DNA from: Saprospiraceae bacterium
Lineage (GTDB): Bacteria; Bacteroidota; Bacteroidia; Chitinophagales; Saprospiraceae
DNA: 64,000 nt
Direction of reading: 5' to 3'
Assembly (NCBI GenBank): GCA_024103005.1
Contig: JAGFJA010000061.1
Span: 1 to 64,000 of the forward strand
Shown here: positions 35,335-44,601 of the stretch, in pieces
Layout: every line of letters begins with the position of its first letter
Position numbering within the stretch: position 1 is the stretch's first letter
Program-made: the position numbers and the translations under genes
The notes under the pieces: model-generated
The model's database searches: none
Told to the model about the DNA's origin: nothing
The model's input: the letters and a program-made list of their open reading frames with translations, nothing else

Positions 35335-35724
35335 TTATTTCACTGATTTCAATGCAGAATAAATTACGGTACACCATCCGGCTATAAAGGTTAGGCCGCC
35401 TAAAGGCGTAATGGGACCTAAAAACCCGATTCCGCTTAATCCCGTAATTTCTCTCGTTGTGAGTAGATAAATCGAGCCGGAAAAGAGAATAATCCCAATT
35501 ATAAATAATTTGGCGGCTAACAGAAAACCTTTTTTCCCGGTAATTTGATACAGGATGCCGCATGCTATTATGGCAAAAACGTGAAAAAACTGGTAACTTA
35601 CCCCGGTACGATATGCATCCAAAGCATCGGGAGTAATAACAGGTTTTAATCCATGAGCACCAAATGCCCCTAAAATTACTGCCAGAACACCCATTATTCC
35701 GGCGGCAGATATTGTAAACTTCAT
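35335..35724 (-). CDS. DUF423 small membrane protein (YgdD/TMEM256-like)
   Basis: A 129-residue inner-membrane protein with four hydrophobic segments and the DUF423 pattern: AGIMGVLAVILGAFGAHGLK at the N-terminus, QFFHVFAIIACGIL in the middle and ITPLGGLTFIAGWCTVIYSALK at the end. Function unknown. The family length (about 120-130) is met. Its 3' end abuts the GGATT tandem repeat. Confidence 0.9.
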   Translation of the reverse strand: MKFTISAAGIMGVLAVILGAFGAHGLKPVITPDALDAYRTGVSYQFFHVFAIIACGILYQITGKKGFLLAAKLFIIGIILFSGSIYLLTTREITGLSGIGFLGPITPLGGLTFIAGWCTVIYSALKSVK

Positions 35725-35819
35725 ATTAACCTATTTGATGATTCATTATATGCATTATATAACCTTGGCAAAGGACAAGCTAATTCCGAAGGTCAACCGA
35801 ATGAAAAAAATAGGTCTGA

Positions 35820-36806
35820 TTATCTTTTGATGTACATGACTTCTTTCACTCCTTTGATAATACGTGACGGGTTAGGCATATATTCATCTACATAGATGTG
35901 GGAATAACCTAAGGAAGAGTCGGCAGCATTGATTCTGGTGACAGGCGCATCCAAATAATCAAAAGCATATTTCTGTATTTCATAAGCTACCTCTGCCGAT
36001 ACGCCAAACATCGGCCAGCTTTCATCTACTACGACAATTCTGTTGGTTTTTTTAACTGATTGAATCACCGTTTCTATGTCCAAAGGCCTGATCGTCCTCA
36101 AGTCTATTACTTCTGCAGAAATACCTTCTTTTTCAAGCTCCGCGGCTGCAAGCATACAAGTCTTTACCTGCTTATTGAAAGATACCAGAGTTACATCAGA
36201 ACCTTCTTTTCGGACAATGGCCTTTCCAATAGGTACCAGATATTCGCCCTCAGGTACTTCACCCTTTTCACCGTAAAATACCTCAGATTCCATCATGCAG
36301 ACAGGATTGGGGTCTCTGATGGCTGATTTTAGTAACCCTTTGGCATCGGCGGGATCAGTACATGAAATTACCTTAAGTCCGGGAACGGTTCCCATCCATG
36401 CCTCGAAGGTCTGGCTATGTTGTTGTGCAAGCTGTCCGGCAGCACCTGATGGACCGCGGAATACTATCTGACAACCAAATTGGCCGGCAGACTGACTCAT
36501 TGTCTTTGCTGCATTATTGACGATCTGGTCAAAGGCAAGGACAGCGAAGTTCCACGTCATAAACTCAACTATAGGCTTGAGCCCATTCATAGCTGCACCG
36601 ACACCGATTCCGGCAAATCCCAATTCGGCTATCGGTGTGTCAATGACCCTCTCCGGACCAAATTCATCCAACATTCCCTTACTCACCTTATATGCACCAT
36701 TATATGCTGCAACTTCTTCTCCCATCAGGAAAACAGTAGGATCCAAACGCATTTCTTCTACCATGGCTTCCCTGAGTGCATCTCTCAACGTTAATATTCT
36801 GGACAT
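35820..36806 (-). CDS. pdhB: Pyruvate dehydrogenase E1 component, beta subunit
   Basis: A 328-residue transketolase-like E1-beta, the usual length. Landmarks: LRDALREAMVEEMRLDPTVFLMGEEVAAYNGAYKVSKGM at the N-terminus, PIVEFMTWNFAVLAFDQIVNNAAK, FRGPSGAAGQLAQQHSQTFEAW, and the C-terminal RTIRPLDIETV...VVVDESWP. It pairs with an E1-alpha to decarboxylate pyruvate and feed acetyl-CoA formation with E2 and the E3 at 22796. The alpha subunit is not adjacent, as is common in Bacteroidota. A TACATTTG promoter element is at 36827-36834. Confidence 0.93.
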   Translation of the reverse strand: MSRILTLRDALREAMVEEMRLDPTVFLMGEEVAAYNGAYKVSKGMLDEFGPERVIDTPIAELGFAGIGVGAAMNGLKPIVEFMTWNFAVLAFDQIVNNAAKTMSQSAGQFGCQIVFRGPSGAAGQLAQQHSQTFEAWMGTVPGLKVISCTDPADAKGLLKSAIRDPNPVCMMESEVFYGEKGEVPEGEYLVPIGKAIVRKEGSDVTLVSFNKQVKTCMLAAAELEKEGISAEVIDLRTIRPLDIETVIQSVKKTNRIVVVDESWPMFGVSAEVAYEIQKYAFDYLDAPVTRINAADSSLGYSHIYVDEYMPNPSRIIKGVKEVMYIKR

Positions 36807-36826
36807 TCCTTTCTTTAATTTTGTCG

Positions 36827-36834
36827 CAAATGTA
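36827..36834 (-). promoter_or_regulatory. -7 promoter element of pdhB
   Basis: TACATTTG on the minus strand followed by CG, 21 bp upstream of the pdhB ATG. Confidence 0.55.
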
Positions 36835-37010
36835 ACAAACTTTCCTTATTTTAATGAAAGAAGAAATTTCCAGGTCTTCCCATTGCGAAAAGTCACTAAC
36901 ATCTGAATGCTTTGATTGTCTGACTCTGACAGGCATTTTTATAAGCAGTGTAATAATTCATCCCTTCTCATTTTACGCTATTCCCTGAATATTTGTCCCA
37001 AAAAAATGTG

Positions 37011-37018
37011 TACGTTTG
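37011..37018 (+). promoter_or_regulatory. -7 promoter element of argS
   Basis: TACGTTTG followed by CA, 24 bp before the argS ATG; an upstream TTTG at 36992-36995 is at a short 15-bp spacing. Confidence 0.55.
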
Positions 37019-37042
37019 CACTTCAATTTAAAGTAAGTTTTC

Positions 37043-38869
37043 ATGAATATCCAGTATATTATTCAACAGTTGATAAGCGAATCTCTTGCTGATTTATATA
37101 GTGCTTCGGTTCAGCTTGGAAATATTCCGGTGACCTTAACCAAACCGGAGATCAAAGGCGATTACACGGTAACACTTTTCCCTTTTGCTAAGGAACTCAA
37201 ATTAAATCCGCATCAAATGGGACAAAATCTGAAAGATAGTCTCTCCGGGAGGCATCCTCATTTTTCCTCCATTGAAGTAGCGGGAGGATTCCTTAATTTC
37301 ACCTTATCAGACGATTACTGGATTTCAGTTTTGAATGAAGTGAATACTCAGATTCAACCGGAAGAAGAAAAATTGAAGTATATCATCGAGTTTTCTTCAC
37401 CCAACACCAATAAACCTCTCCACCTGGGACACATAAGAAATATCCTTCTGGGCGACTCCATGTCAAACATTCTTAACGCACTTGGCCACAACGTGACGAA
37501 GGTTCAGGTAATCAACGACAGAGGAATAGCTATCTGTAAGAGCATGGTCGCTTACAAACTGTTTGGTGAAGGAAAAGACCCGCAGTCTCTTGGTGTGAAG
37601 GGAGATCACTTTGTGGGAGATATGTATGTTTTGTTTGATACTAAATTGAAAGAAGAATACAAGGCATGGCAATCGAGTGACGAGGCTGCGCAAATGCTCG
37701 CACAATCAGGTAAATCCAACGTGCCTGAAGAATTTTTTGCTGAATATAAGAATCAATACTTTAACCGTCAGAGCGAATTGGGTTTGATTGCCAGAAAGAT
37801 GCTGAGTGACTGGGAAGCAGGAGATGAGGCTACGCTACAGCTGTGGAAAACGATGAACAGTTGGGTGTATGATGGTATGAATGAAACCTATAAACGCCTC
37901 GGCATCACTTTTGACAAAAACTATTATGAAAGCCAGACTTACCTTTTGGGAAAACAAGCTGTGAATCTCGGTCTTGAGAAGGGTATATTTACCAGGCAGG
38001 AAGATTCTTCTGTATGGATCGACCTCACGGATAGAGGGCTGGACCGCAAGCTCTTACTACGCTCAGATGGTACCTCTGTCTATATCACCCAGGATATCGG
38101 GCTGGCACTCCAACGATATGATGAATTTCAATTTGACCGGATGGTGTATGTCGTGGCAGATGAACAAAACTACCACTTTCAGGTGCTTTTCCAGATTTTG
38201 AAAACAATGGGCGAAAAGTTTGCAGATAACCTCTACCATTTGAGTTATGGCATGGTCGAATTACCAACCGGCAAAATGAAGTCCAGAGAAGGTACAGTGG
38301 TCGATGCGGATGATCTCATTGCAGAGGTTGTGACAGAAGCTGCCCAATCCGGTCAGGAAAGAGGCGGTATGGCCTTACTTAGTCAGGAAGAAAGAGATGA
38401 AATATTCAGAATCATCGGATTGGGAGCCTTGAAGTATCACATGATTAAAGTAGCACCGAAGAAGAAGATGATTTTTGATCCACTTGAATCAGTCGATATG
38501 CAGGGTCAAACAAGCCCCTATATTCAAAATGCTTATGTAAGGATACAGAGTATTCTCAGAAGAGAAAAGCCGGAAGTGAAATCTGTATCCGGAATTCATC
38601 TGGATAATCAGGAAATTGAACTCATCAAGTGGATGACAACCTTCGAAGAAACTGTCAGGATTGCCGGCAGGACCTATGATCCTTCACAACTTGCCAATTA
38701 TTTATACGCTTTGGCCAAAACGCTGCACCGTTATTATCATGATGTCCCGATCTTAACAGCACAGGAGGATTCAATCAAGACTATGAGATTGCTGCTGATC
38801 AGTAAGGTGTCTGACTTTCTGAAAGTGGGAATGAAATTGTTGGGAATTGAAATGCCTGAACGAATGTGA
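37043..38869 (+). CDS. argS: Arginyl-tRNA synthetase
   Basis: A 608-residue class I synthetase charging tRNA-Arg. The HIGH-type motif reads PLHLGHIRN (about residues 130-138) after the sentence-like FSSPNTNKPL. The KMSKS-equivalent region is GKMKSREGTVVDADDL (about 411-426). The C-terminal DALR-type anticodon-binding domain has SPYIQNAYVRIQSI and YLYALAKTLHRYYHDVPIL. The N-terminal add-1 domain (1-110) is present, so the protein is complete. Monocistronic by its promoter and a 130-bp gap downstream. Confidence 0.96.
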   Translation: MNIQYIIQQLISESLADLYSASVQLGNIPVTLTKPEIKGDYTVTLFPFAKELKLNPHQMGQNLKDSLSGRHPHFSSIEVAGGFLNFTLSDDYWISVLNEVNTQIQPEEEKLKYIIEFSSPNTNKPLHLGHIRNILLGDSMSNILNALGHNVTKVQVINDRGIAICKSMVAYKLFGEGKDPQSLGVKGDHFVGDMYVLFDTKLKEEYKAWQSSDEAAQMLAQSGKSNVPEEFFAEYKNQYFNRQSELGLIARKMLSDWEAGDEATLQLWKTMNSWVYDGMNETYKRLGITFDKNYYESQTYLLGKQAVNLGLEKGIFTRQEDSSVWIDLTDRGLDRKLLLRSDGTSVYITQDIGLALQRYDEFQFDRMVYVVADEQNYHFQVLFQILKTMGEKFADNLYHLSYGMVELPTGKMKSREGTVVDADDLIAEVVTEAAQSGQERGGMALLSQEERDEIFRIIGLGALKYHMIKVAPKKKMIFDPLESVDMQGQTSPYIQNAYVRIQSILRREKPEVKSVSGIHLDNQEIELIKWMTTFEETVRIAGRTYDPSQLANYLYALAKTLHRYYHDVPILTAQEDSIKTMRLLLISKVSDFLKVGMKLLGIEMPERM

Positions 38870-38999
38870 TAACTTTAATTACACATTAATTTGACCATAA
38901 AGATTATAAAATTATGGAATGTTAAAATTCCTGAAAGTTTAGATTTTTCGCAATTTTGTACTTAAAAATATTACTTTTACGACCTAAAATTTTAATCGA

Positions 39000-41267
39000 G
39001 TGACTAAGCATTTATACGTATTGCTATTTTTATTGATTTCTTTCACCGCATTTTCTCAGAAAACTGTATTAAGGGGTAATGTTTATGATGCAGAAGATGG
39101 AAACTCTGTTATTTCCGCTTCTGTTTCCATTGTAGGAACTAAAATAATTGACCTGACAGATAATAATGGCTATTTCAATATTACGGATGTGCCTTCTGGC
39201 CTTCAGAAAATAATGGTGACGTATATCGGTTATGATACGGTGTATGTCGAGGTTTATATCAATGCTAACCAAACCAATTATAAAAAAGTATATCTCCATC
39301 CGTCAAACCATGTTCTTCAGGAAGTGCAGGTAACTGCCGGTTCCATTGAAAAAAGAACAGTAGTAAAGGCGGGAGTGATAACTGTCAGCCCCAAACAAAT
39401 TAAGCAGCTTCCTTCTATTGGCGGAGATGCCGATATCGCCCAATATTTGCCTGTTTTACCCGGAATTGTCAGCACAGGTGATCAGGGTGGACAGATTTAT
39501 ATCAGAGGCGGTGCTCCTGTGCAGAATAAGATAATGATTGACGGGATGACCATTTTTAATCCGTTTCACAGCATAGGTATCTTTTCGGTTTTTGAAACAG
39601 AGGCGATTAAAACAATTGATGTGAACTCGGCAGGGTTTAATGTAGAATACGGAGGTAGAGTTTCTGCAATAGTCGATATCAAGACTAAGGATGGCAATAA
39701 GAAGAGATTTGGTGGTGTAGTGGGTGTTAGCCCGTTTAATGCAAAGGCTATGCTGGAAGGCCCTCTGGTAAAATTGAATGAAAACAAAGCTTTTTCTTCA
39801 TCATATTTACTTACATATAAGCGATCATTACTGGACCTGACCTCTAAGACATTATACAGCTATGTGAATAAAGACGGTTTGCCGTTTGCCTTCGAAGATT
39901 TTTATGGCAAGGTCAATTTGGGTTTTGATAATGGTAGTAAAATTGATGTCTTTGGATTTAAATTTAAAGACCGTGTAGATTATAATGCCAATACAAACTT
40001 TATGTGGGACAACGCCGGAGGAGGAATAAATTTCGTTCTGAACCCGGTTGGTTCTAATTTTAATATTGCAGTCAATGCCAATTTGACAAGCTATTCCATT
40101 GAATTAAACGAAAAAGATCAGAATCCCCGCACGTCGTCACTTAACAATTATTTTGTGGGGGCAAACTTTACAAATTATTATACCAAGTCAGAAATTCAGT
40201 TTGGTATTGAAGTCGGAGGTAATGCAACCAACCTGGATTATACCAACTATCTGAAAAACACCATAAGCCAGATTGACAATACGACGGAATTAGCTTTTTA
40301 TTTTAAGGATAAATTGCTTTTAGGTAAACTTGTACTGGAACCGGGAATCAGATTACATTATTACGCATCATTGGGACAATTTAGCCCTGAACCGCGCATA
40401 GGAATGAAATATAATGTAACTAAACAGCTTAGATTGAAAGCAGCAGCAGGACTATATTCTCAAAATATACTAAGTACAGTGGATGATCGTGATGTCGTCA
40501 ACCTTTTTAGCGGATTTTTATCGGGTCCGGAAGAATCTATTTACGACTATGGAAAGAACCAACTGTTGAATAGCGTCCTGCAAAAAGCCTATCATGCATT
40601 ATTCGGTATAGAATATGATGTAAATCAATATCTGGAATTGAATCTGGAACCATATTATAAGGACTTCACCGCTTTGTTGAATCTGAACAGAGGAAAATTA
40701 TTGCCAAGTGATCCGAATTATCTCCTCGAAACCGGAAAAGCTTATGGGATAGACCTGGCTGCTAAATATAGTCGCGGAAGATATTATATTTGGGGTACAT
40801 ATTCATACGGTCATGTGACACGTAATGATGGACGCCAGGAGTACCCGACAATTTATGACAGAACACACAACATCAACTTGCTGGGATCTGTTGCTTTTGG
40901 CAAGGACAGGTCTTTTGAATTGAGTGCAAGATTTAATTTTGGCAGCGGTTTTCCTTTTACGAGAGCAATTGGCTTTTTCGACCAATTACCCGGAACAGAT
41001 TTGAGCACAGACTTTGTGTCAGCCAACGGACAGATAGGTATATTATATGAAAGCAAGCGTAATCAGGGCAGATTGCCGGATTATGCAAGATTTGATTTGT
41101 CTGCTAAAAAAACATTCAAATTTAGCGAACATGTAAGATTGGAAGTTAATGCCAGCATATCAAATGTGACCAATCGCGCCAATATTTTTTATGTAAACAG
41201 GCTGACCTATGAGCGTATAGACCAGCTGCCTATCCTCCCAAGCTTAGGCGTAAACTTTTATTTTTAA
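39000..41267 (+). CDS. TonB-dependent outer-membrane receptor with carboxypeptidase-regulatory domain
   Basis: A 755-residue outer-membrane transporter starting with GTG. Signal peptide 1-19 (ISFTAFSQ), then a CarboxypepD_reg-like beta-sandwich (about 22-105, with VLRGNVYDAEDGNSVISASVSIVGT). A plug domain (about 130-230, containing YIRGGAPVQNKIMIDGMTIFNPFH) and a 22-strand barrel follow, ending in a terminal aromatic (SLGVNFYF). Length is typical for FecA/CirA-like receptors without a SusD partner. The next gene, a secreted deiminase-like protein, starts 18 bp downstream, so they share a transcript; substrate unknown. Confidence 0.9.
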   Translation: MTKHLYVLLFLLISFTAFSQKTVLRGNVYDAEDGNSVISASVSIVGTKIIDLTDNNGYFNITDVPSGLQKIMVTYIGYDTVYVEVYINANQTNYKKVYLHPSNHVLQEVQVTAGSIEKRTVVKAGVITVSPKQIKQLPSIGGDADIAQYLPVLPGIVSTGDQGGQIYIRGGAPVQNKIMIDGMTIFNPFHSIGIFSVFETEAIKTIDVNSAGFNVEYGGRVSAIVDIKTKDGNKKRFGGVVGVSPFNAKAMLEGPLVKLNENKAFSSSYLLTYKRSLLDLTSKTLYSYVNKDGLPFAFEDFYGKVNLGFDNGSKIDVFGFKFKDRVDYNANTNFMWDNAGGGINFVLNPVGSNFNIAVNANLTSYSIELNEKDQNPRTSSLNNYFVGANFTNYYTKSEIQFGIEVGGNATNLDYTNYLKNTISQIDNTTELAFYFKDKLLLGKLVLEPGIRLHYYASLGQFSPEPRIGMKYNVTKQLRLKAAAGLYSQNILSTVDDRDVVNLFSGFLSGPEESIYDYGKNQLLNSVLQKAYHALFGIEYDVNQYLELNLEPYYKDFTALLNLNRGKLLPSDPNYLLETGKAYGIDLAAKYSRGRYYIWGTYSYGHVTRNDGRQEYPTIYDRTHNINLLGSVAFGKDRSFELSARFNFGSGFPFTRAIGFFDQLPGTDLSTDFVSANGQIGILYESKRNQGRLPDYARFDLSAKKTFKFSEHVRLEVNASISNVTNRANIFYVNRLTYERIDQLPILPSLGVNFYF

Positions 41268-41285
41268 TAATAAACATAGCAAACG

Positions 41286-43046
41286 ATGTATAAATACTAT
41301 GTAATAATATTTCTTGGGATTTATACATCAATTGCGCTTGGACAGGACCTGCCGAGAGGTTTTTCCGGGAATGAAGCCGGTCGTATGCAGGAATATCTTG
41401 CAAGAACAATAAAGTCTTTGCCCAATAGGGGAGAAATTGTTCCCGGCAGGATGAGGAGTATGGCTGAATGGGAAGAATTGCAGGGTCTGATTATTTCCTG
41501 GGTTAATAGTTATCGGGATATTCAGGCAGAAATAGTGAGAGCTGTAATACCTCAATGTCGGATAATTATAACATGCTCCAATCCGGATAATGTTAAAAGT
41601 TTTTTGGAATCAAAAGGCATTGCCGATAATGGTAATATACAGTATGTGGTAGGAAAGTATAATTCAATTTGGGTCAGAGATTATGGTCCCAATAGTGTGT
41701 ATCTGAACGATGTGGATTCACTTTATCTGACAGATTGGATTTATAACAGACCAAGGTATCAGGATGATACACTTGCCAGGCAGCTAAGCCGCTCACTCCA
41801 TTTGCCGCTTCTGGAGACAAATACAGTTCCTGATGATCTGGTGCATACCGGAGGAAATTATATGTCGGATGGATTGGGATTGGCATTCTCTTCTCTCCTG
41901 GTAATGGACGAAAACGGACCATTAAACCATTACGGATTTTCCAATCATACGGAAGCAGAGGTGGATTCAATAATGAAAAAGTATATGGGCACACAAACTT
42001 ACATAAAAATGGAGACCCTGCCTTATGACGCTATTCACCACATCGATATGCACATGAAAATACTTGATGAGCAGACTATACTGGTTGGACGATATCAAAA
42101 CAATGTAGCTGACGGAGCACAGATAAATGCAAATATCGATTATGTCTTGTCTAATTTTAAAAATTCATTTGGCAAACCATTCAGAATCGTCTATATACCT
42201 ATGCCGCCCGGACCGAATGGTGAATATCCTGATAACAATGGAGACTACCGGACATACACAAATTCCGTATTTGTAAATAAAACAGTGATTGTTCCCTTCT
42301 ATCAAGAGAAGTACGATACCGCGGCAGAGAATATTTATCGTCAGACACTTCCGGGCTATAATATAGTTGGTATTGATTGTAATAAAATTATTCCTTCCCT
42401 CGGAGCAATACATTGTATCACCAAAGAGGTGGGCGTGACAGACCCTTTGATGATCTCAGTTAACCAGGCGGAACCATTTGTTGATGCCTCTGATGAAGGA
42501 GCGAGAAAGATTGGTGCCAGAGTAAAGAATAGGTCGGGTATCCGGGAAGTAAGGCTGTATTATCGGCAAGATAAGGACGATACCGGTTGGAGTCAGATAA
42601 GAATGGAACAAGATTCGGCGTATGAGGATTATTTTACGGCTGTCTTGCCGCCATTTGATTCTCTGTCAGAGTATTATGTCGAGGCTGAAGCTAATTCAGG
42701 AAAAATATTATCCCGTCCGATGACTGCCCCTGATGGCTATTTTAGCACAAGAACACTTTCAACAAATTTCACAGCAAAAGTTACCTTGCCGGTTAATTTA
42801 GAGATTTATCCCAACCCGGCAAAAGCAACGACCGCAATTCATTTGAGTTTGTTTTCCCGTCAAAAGATCAGTGTAAAATTGTTTGATAGCAATGGAAAAG
42901 AAGTTCTAACAATCTTTGACGGACAATGGAATCCTTCACAGCCAAAACTGTTTTTTAATGCCCGGAATCTTACTCCCGGCTTGTATTTTGTCAGAATTCA
43001 TGGTCGCGGTATAGAAGCAGCAGCTAAGGTGGTTGTTGTACATTGA
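41286..43046 (+). CDS. Secreted peptidylarginine-deiminase-like protein (PPAD/agmatine-deiminase fold) with T9SS domain
   Basis: A 586-residue exported enzyme: signal peptide 1-19, deiminase domain (about 35-400), Ig-like region (about 405-490) and T9SS type A domain (NLEIYPNPAKAT... to the end). This is the order seen in Porphyromonas gingivalis peptidylarginine deiminase (PPAD). From memory of PPAD, its catalytic residues D130, H236, D238, N297 and C351 match D132 (VRDYGP), H252 and D254 (HHIDMHMK), N326 (YTNSVF) and C377 (GAIHCITK). The arginine pair that binds the substrate C-terminus, R152/R154, matches R155/R157 in YNRPR. Predicted to convert arginine of peptides to citrulline outside the cell. 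Agmatine as substrate is not excluded. Confidence 0.83.
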   Translation: MYKYYVIIFLGIYTSIALGQDLPRGFSGNEAGRMQEYLARTIKSLPNRGEIVPGRMRSMAEWEELQGLIISWVNSYRDIQAEIVRAVIPQCRIIITCSNPDNVKSFLESKGIADNGNIQYVVGKYNSIWVRDYGPNSVYLNDVDSLYLTDWIYNRPRYQDDTLARQLSRSLHLPLLETNTVPDDLVHTGGNYMSDGLGLAFSSLLVMDENGPLNHYGFSNHTEAEVDSIMKKYMGTQTYIKMETLPYDAIHHIDMHMKILDEQTILVGRYQNNVADGAQINANIDYVLSNFKNSFGKPFRIVYIPMPPGPNGEYPDNNGDYRTYTNSVFVNKTVIVPFYQEKYDTAAENIYRQTLPGYNIVGIDCNKIIPSLGAIHCITKEVGVTDPLMISVNQAEPFVDASDEGARKIGARVKNRSGIREVRLYYRQDKDDTGWSQIRMEQDSAYEDYFTAVLPPFDSLSEYYVEAEANSGKILSRPMTAPDGYFSTRTLSTNFTAKVTLPVNLEIYPNPAKATTAIHLSLFSRQKISVKLFDSNGKEVLTIFDGQWNPSQPKLFFNARNLTPGLYFVRIHGRGIEAAAKVVVVH

Positions 43047-43383
43047 CAATTATCTTATATATATTTCATTTTGGGTATAAGGTCTCCTGGTAGCTATAAA
43101 TAATTGCATAGATATATTTCTCATTGATAAATTGATGTTAACACATTAAAAAGAATTTATATTTATAGAACTTTTTTGCTTTATTTTGCATTTAATTCCA
43201 TATGGGTTTCAAAAGTTGTGTCACATTAAAATTGATTAAATTTTTATAAATCTTTATTAAAGACGTAGCAACCAAATTGGACAGATTCATCAAGATATTG
43301 AGAATCATTTGATTGGTTTTATGGTTTTTGGGTTAATTGATAAACCTTATATTGAACATCTTGTAAAGTTAAAAGCTAAGTCA
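43047..43383. other. Gene-free AT-rich stretch upstream of the LysM gene
   Basis: 337 bp between the deiminase-like gene and the preferred start of the LysM gene. I see no hairpin terminator, no convincing promoter box and no coding sequence apart from a possible N-terminal extension of the LysM frame from 43309. Confidence 0.5.
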
Positions 43384-44388
43384 ATGAAATTTATTTTCCA
43401 GAATTCGTTATACATCTGTATTTTATTCTTAGTAACCGGCAAGGCTTATGCGACGGGTGATTCACTGCATGTACTTACGGCTTATGATACCATTTTCATA
43501 CAAAAAGACAGTCTTGGTATCAATTATTTTAACCACAAGGTCGCAGCCAAGCAGACCATTTACGGTATTTGCAGGTTTTACGGGATAAAACCTCGTCAAT
43601 TGAGGGAACTCAATCCCGCACTCATGGTCAGAGGAATACAGATAGATGAATTGATTAAAGTTCCTATAAGCGCAAAGATGATAAAGGTTTCCTCCCTGCC
43701 TGCTGAAAGATCTGGTTTTGCGCCGGTTTATTATGAAGTAAAACCGGGAGAAGGGCTGTTTAATATTTCAAGAAATTATTTTTCAATTAAGCCGGAAAAA
43801 ATAATGGCTATTAATGGAATGACATCGCCGGAATTGAAATTGGGTCAACTCTTGTTAATTGGCTGGATTCCATTGGATTTATTCAATCCGACGGTAAATA
43901 CCCCAAAGGCAAAATATAACAATAAAGCCAATCAGAAATCTGAAAGTTCACAAAGTAATAAAGATAAATTGCTGTTTCGCGATGCCCGGACCATAACAAA
44001 AGAGAAAGAAATAGCTCGTGAAGCAGTAGAAGAGGCTGCTGAAAAAGCTGAGAAGGAAGACGCTAAGAATACAACTGAATCGAATAAATCAAAATTTGAG
44101 AATAGCAGTGTTACTAAAGTAAGTGATCAGGGAATTGCATTTTGGCATAAGGAAATGAAGGGGAATAAGGGTCTTTATGTGCTGCATCGCATTGCACCGA
44201 GGGGCTCCATAATAAGAATTACAAACCCAATGTATGGAAGTACCATTTATGCCCGTGTCGCCGGTACGATTTCACCAAATGCATATCCGGATGAAGTGAT
44301 GATCGTCGTTTCACCTGAGGTAGCTTCCAGATTAGGAGCAAAAGATGCAAGATTTTTTTCAAGAATTACTTACTTTAAACAGGAATAG
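43384..44388 (+). CDS. LysM and DPBB (RlpA-like) domain cell-wall protein
   Basis: A 334-residue exported protein. The start at 43384 (MKFIFQNSLYICILFLVTGKAYA) gives a normal signal peptide; the in-frame ATG at 43309 would put 25 residues in front of it. Two LysM domains follow: about 48-97 (HKVAAKQTIYGICRFYGI) and about 118-165 (YYEVKPGEGLFNISRNYFSI). After a Glu/Lys-rich low-complexity linker, the last 90 residues (GIAFWHKEMKGNKGLYVLHRIAPRGSIIRITNP...) resemble the double-psi beta-barrel of RlpA. Peptidoglycan binding is likely; catalytic activity is not evident. Confidence 0.83.
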   Translation: MKFIFQNSLYICILFLVTGKAYATGDSLHVLTAYDTIFIQKDSLGINYFNHKVAAKQTIYGICRFYGIKPRQLRELNPALMVRGIQIDELIKVPISAKMIKVSSLPAERSGFAPVYYEVKPGEGLFNISRNYFSIKPEKIMAINGMTSPELKLGQLLLIGWIPLDLFNPTVNTPKAKYNNKANQKSESSQSNKDKLLFRDARTITKEKEIAREAVEEAAEKAEKEDAKNTTESNKSKFENSSVTKVSDQGIAFWHKEMKGNKGLYVLHRIAPRGSIIRITNPMYGSTIYARVAGTISPNAYPDEVMIVVSPEVASRLGAKDARFFSRITYFKQE

Positions 44389-44550
44389 CTATTTGGCTGA
44401 TGTTACTAAAATTGCTGATTATAGCTTAAAAAGAATGGTTAACGGATTGGTCTTGCACTTTTAATTTAAAATATGCGTTATTTTTTGAAATAATAAGCCT
44501 TGTCAGATAGCCTAAATATTCTTTTTCTTTTTAATATGTTTCTCATTTAA

Positions 44551-44558
44551 TATATTTG
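44551..44558 (+). promoter_or_regulatory. -7 promoter element of the PorT-like gene
   Basis: TATATTTG followed by CA, 43 bp before the ATG at 44602. Confidence 0.55.
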
Positions 44559-44601
44559 CAATGAATATTTATTCTCGAAATTTAAATATCAATCCTGCAA
44601 G

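Noticed and set aside
21281-43046. Arginine decarboxylase and the deiminase-fold protein as one agmatine pathway.
   Set aside because: The deiminase-like protein has a signal peptide, T9SS domain and PPAD-type arginine pair, so it should act outside the cell on peptides, not on cytoplasmic agmatine.
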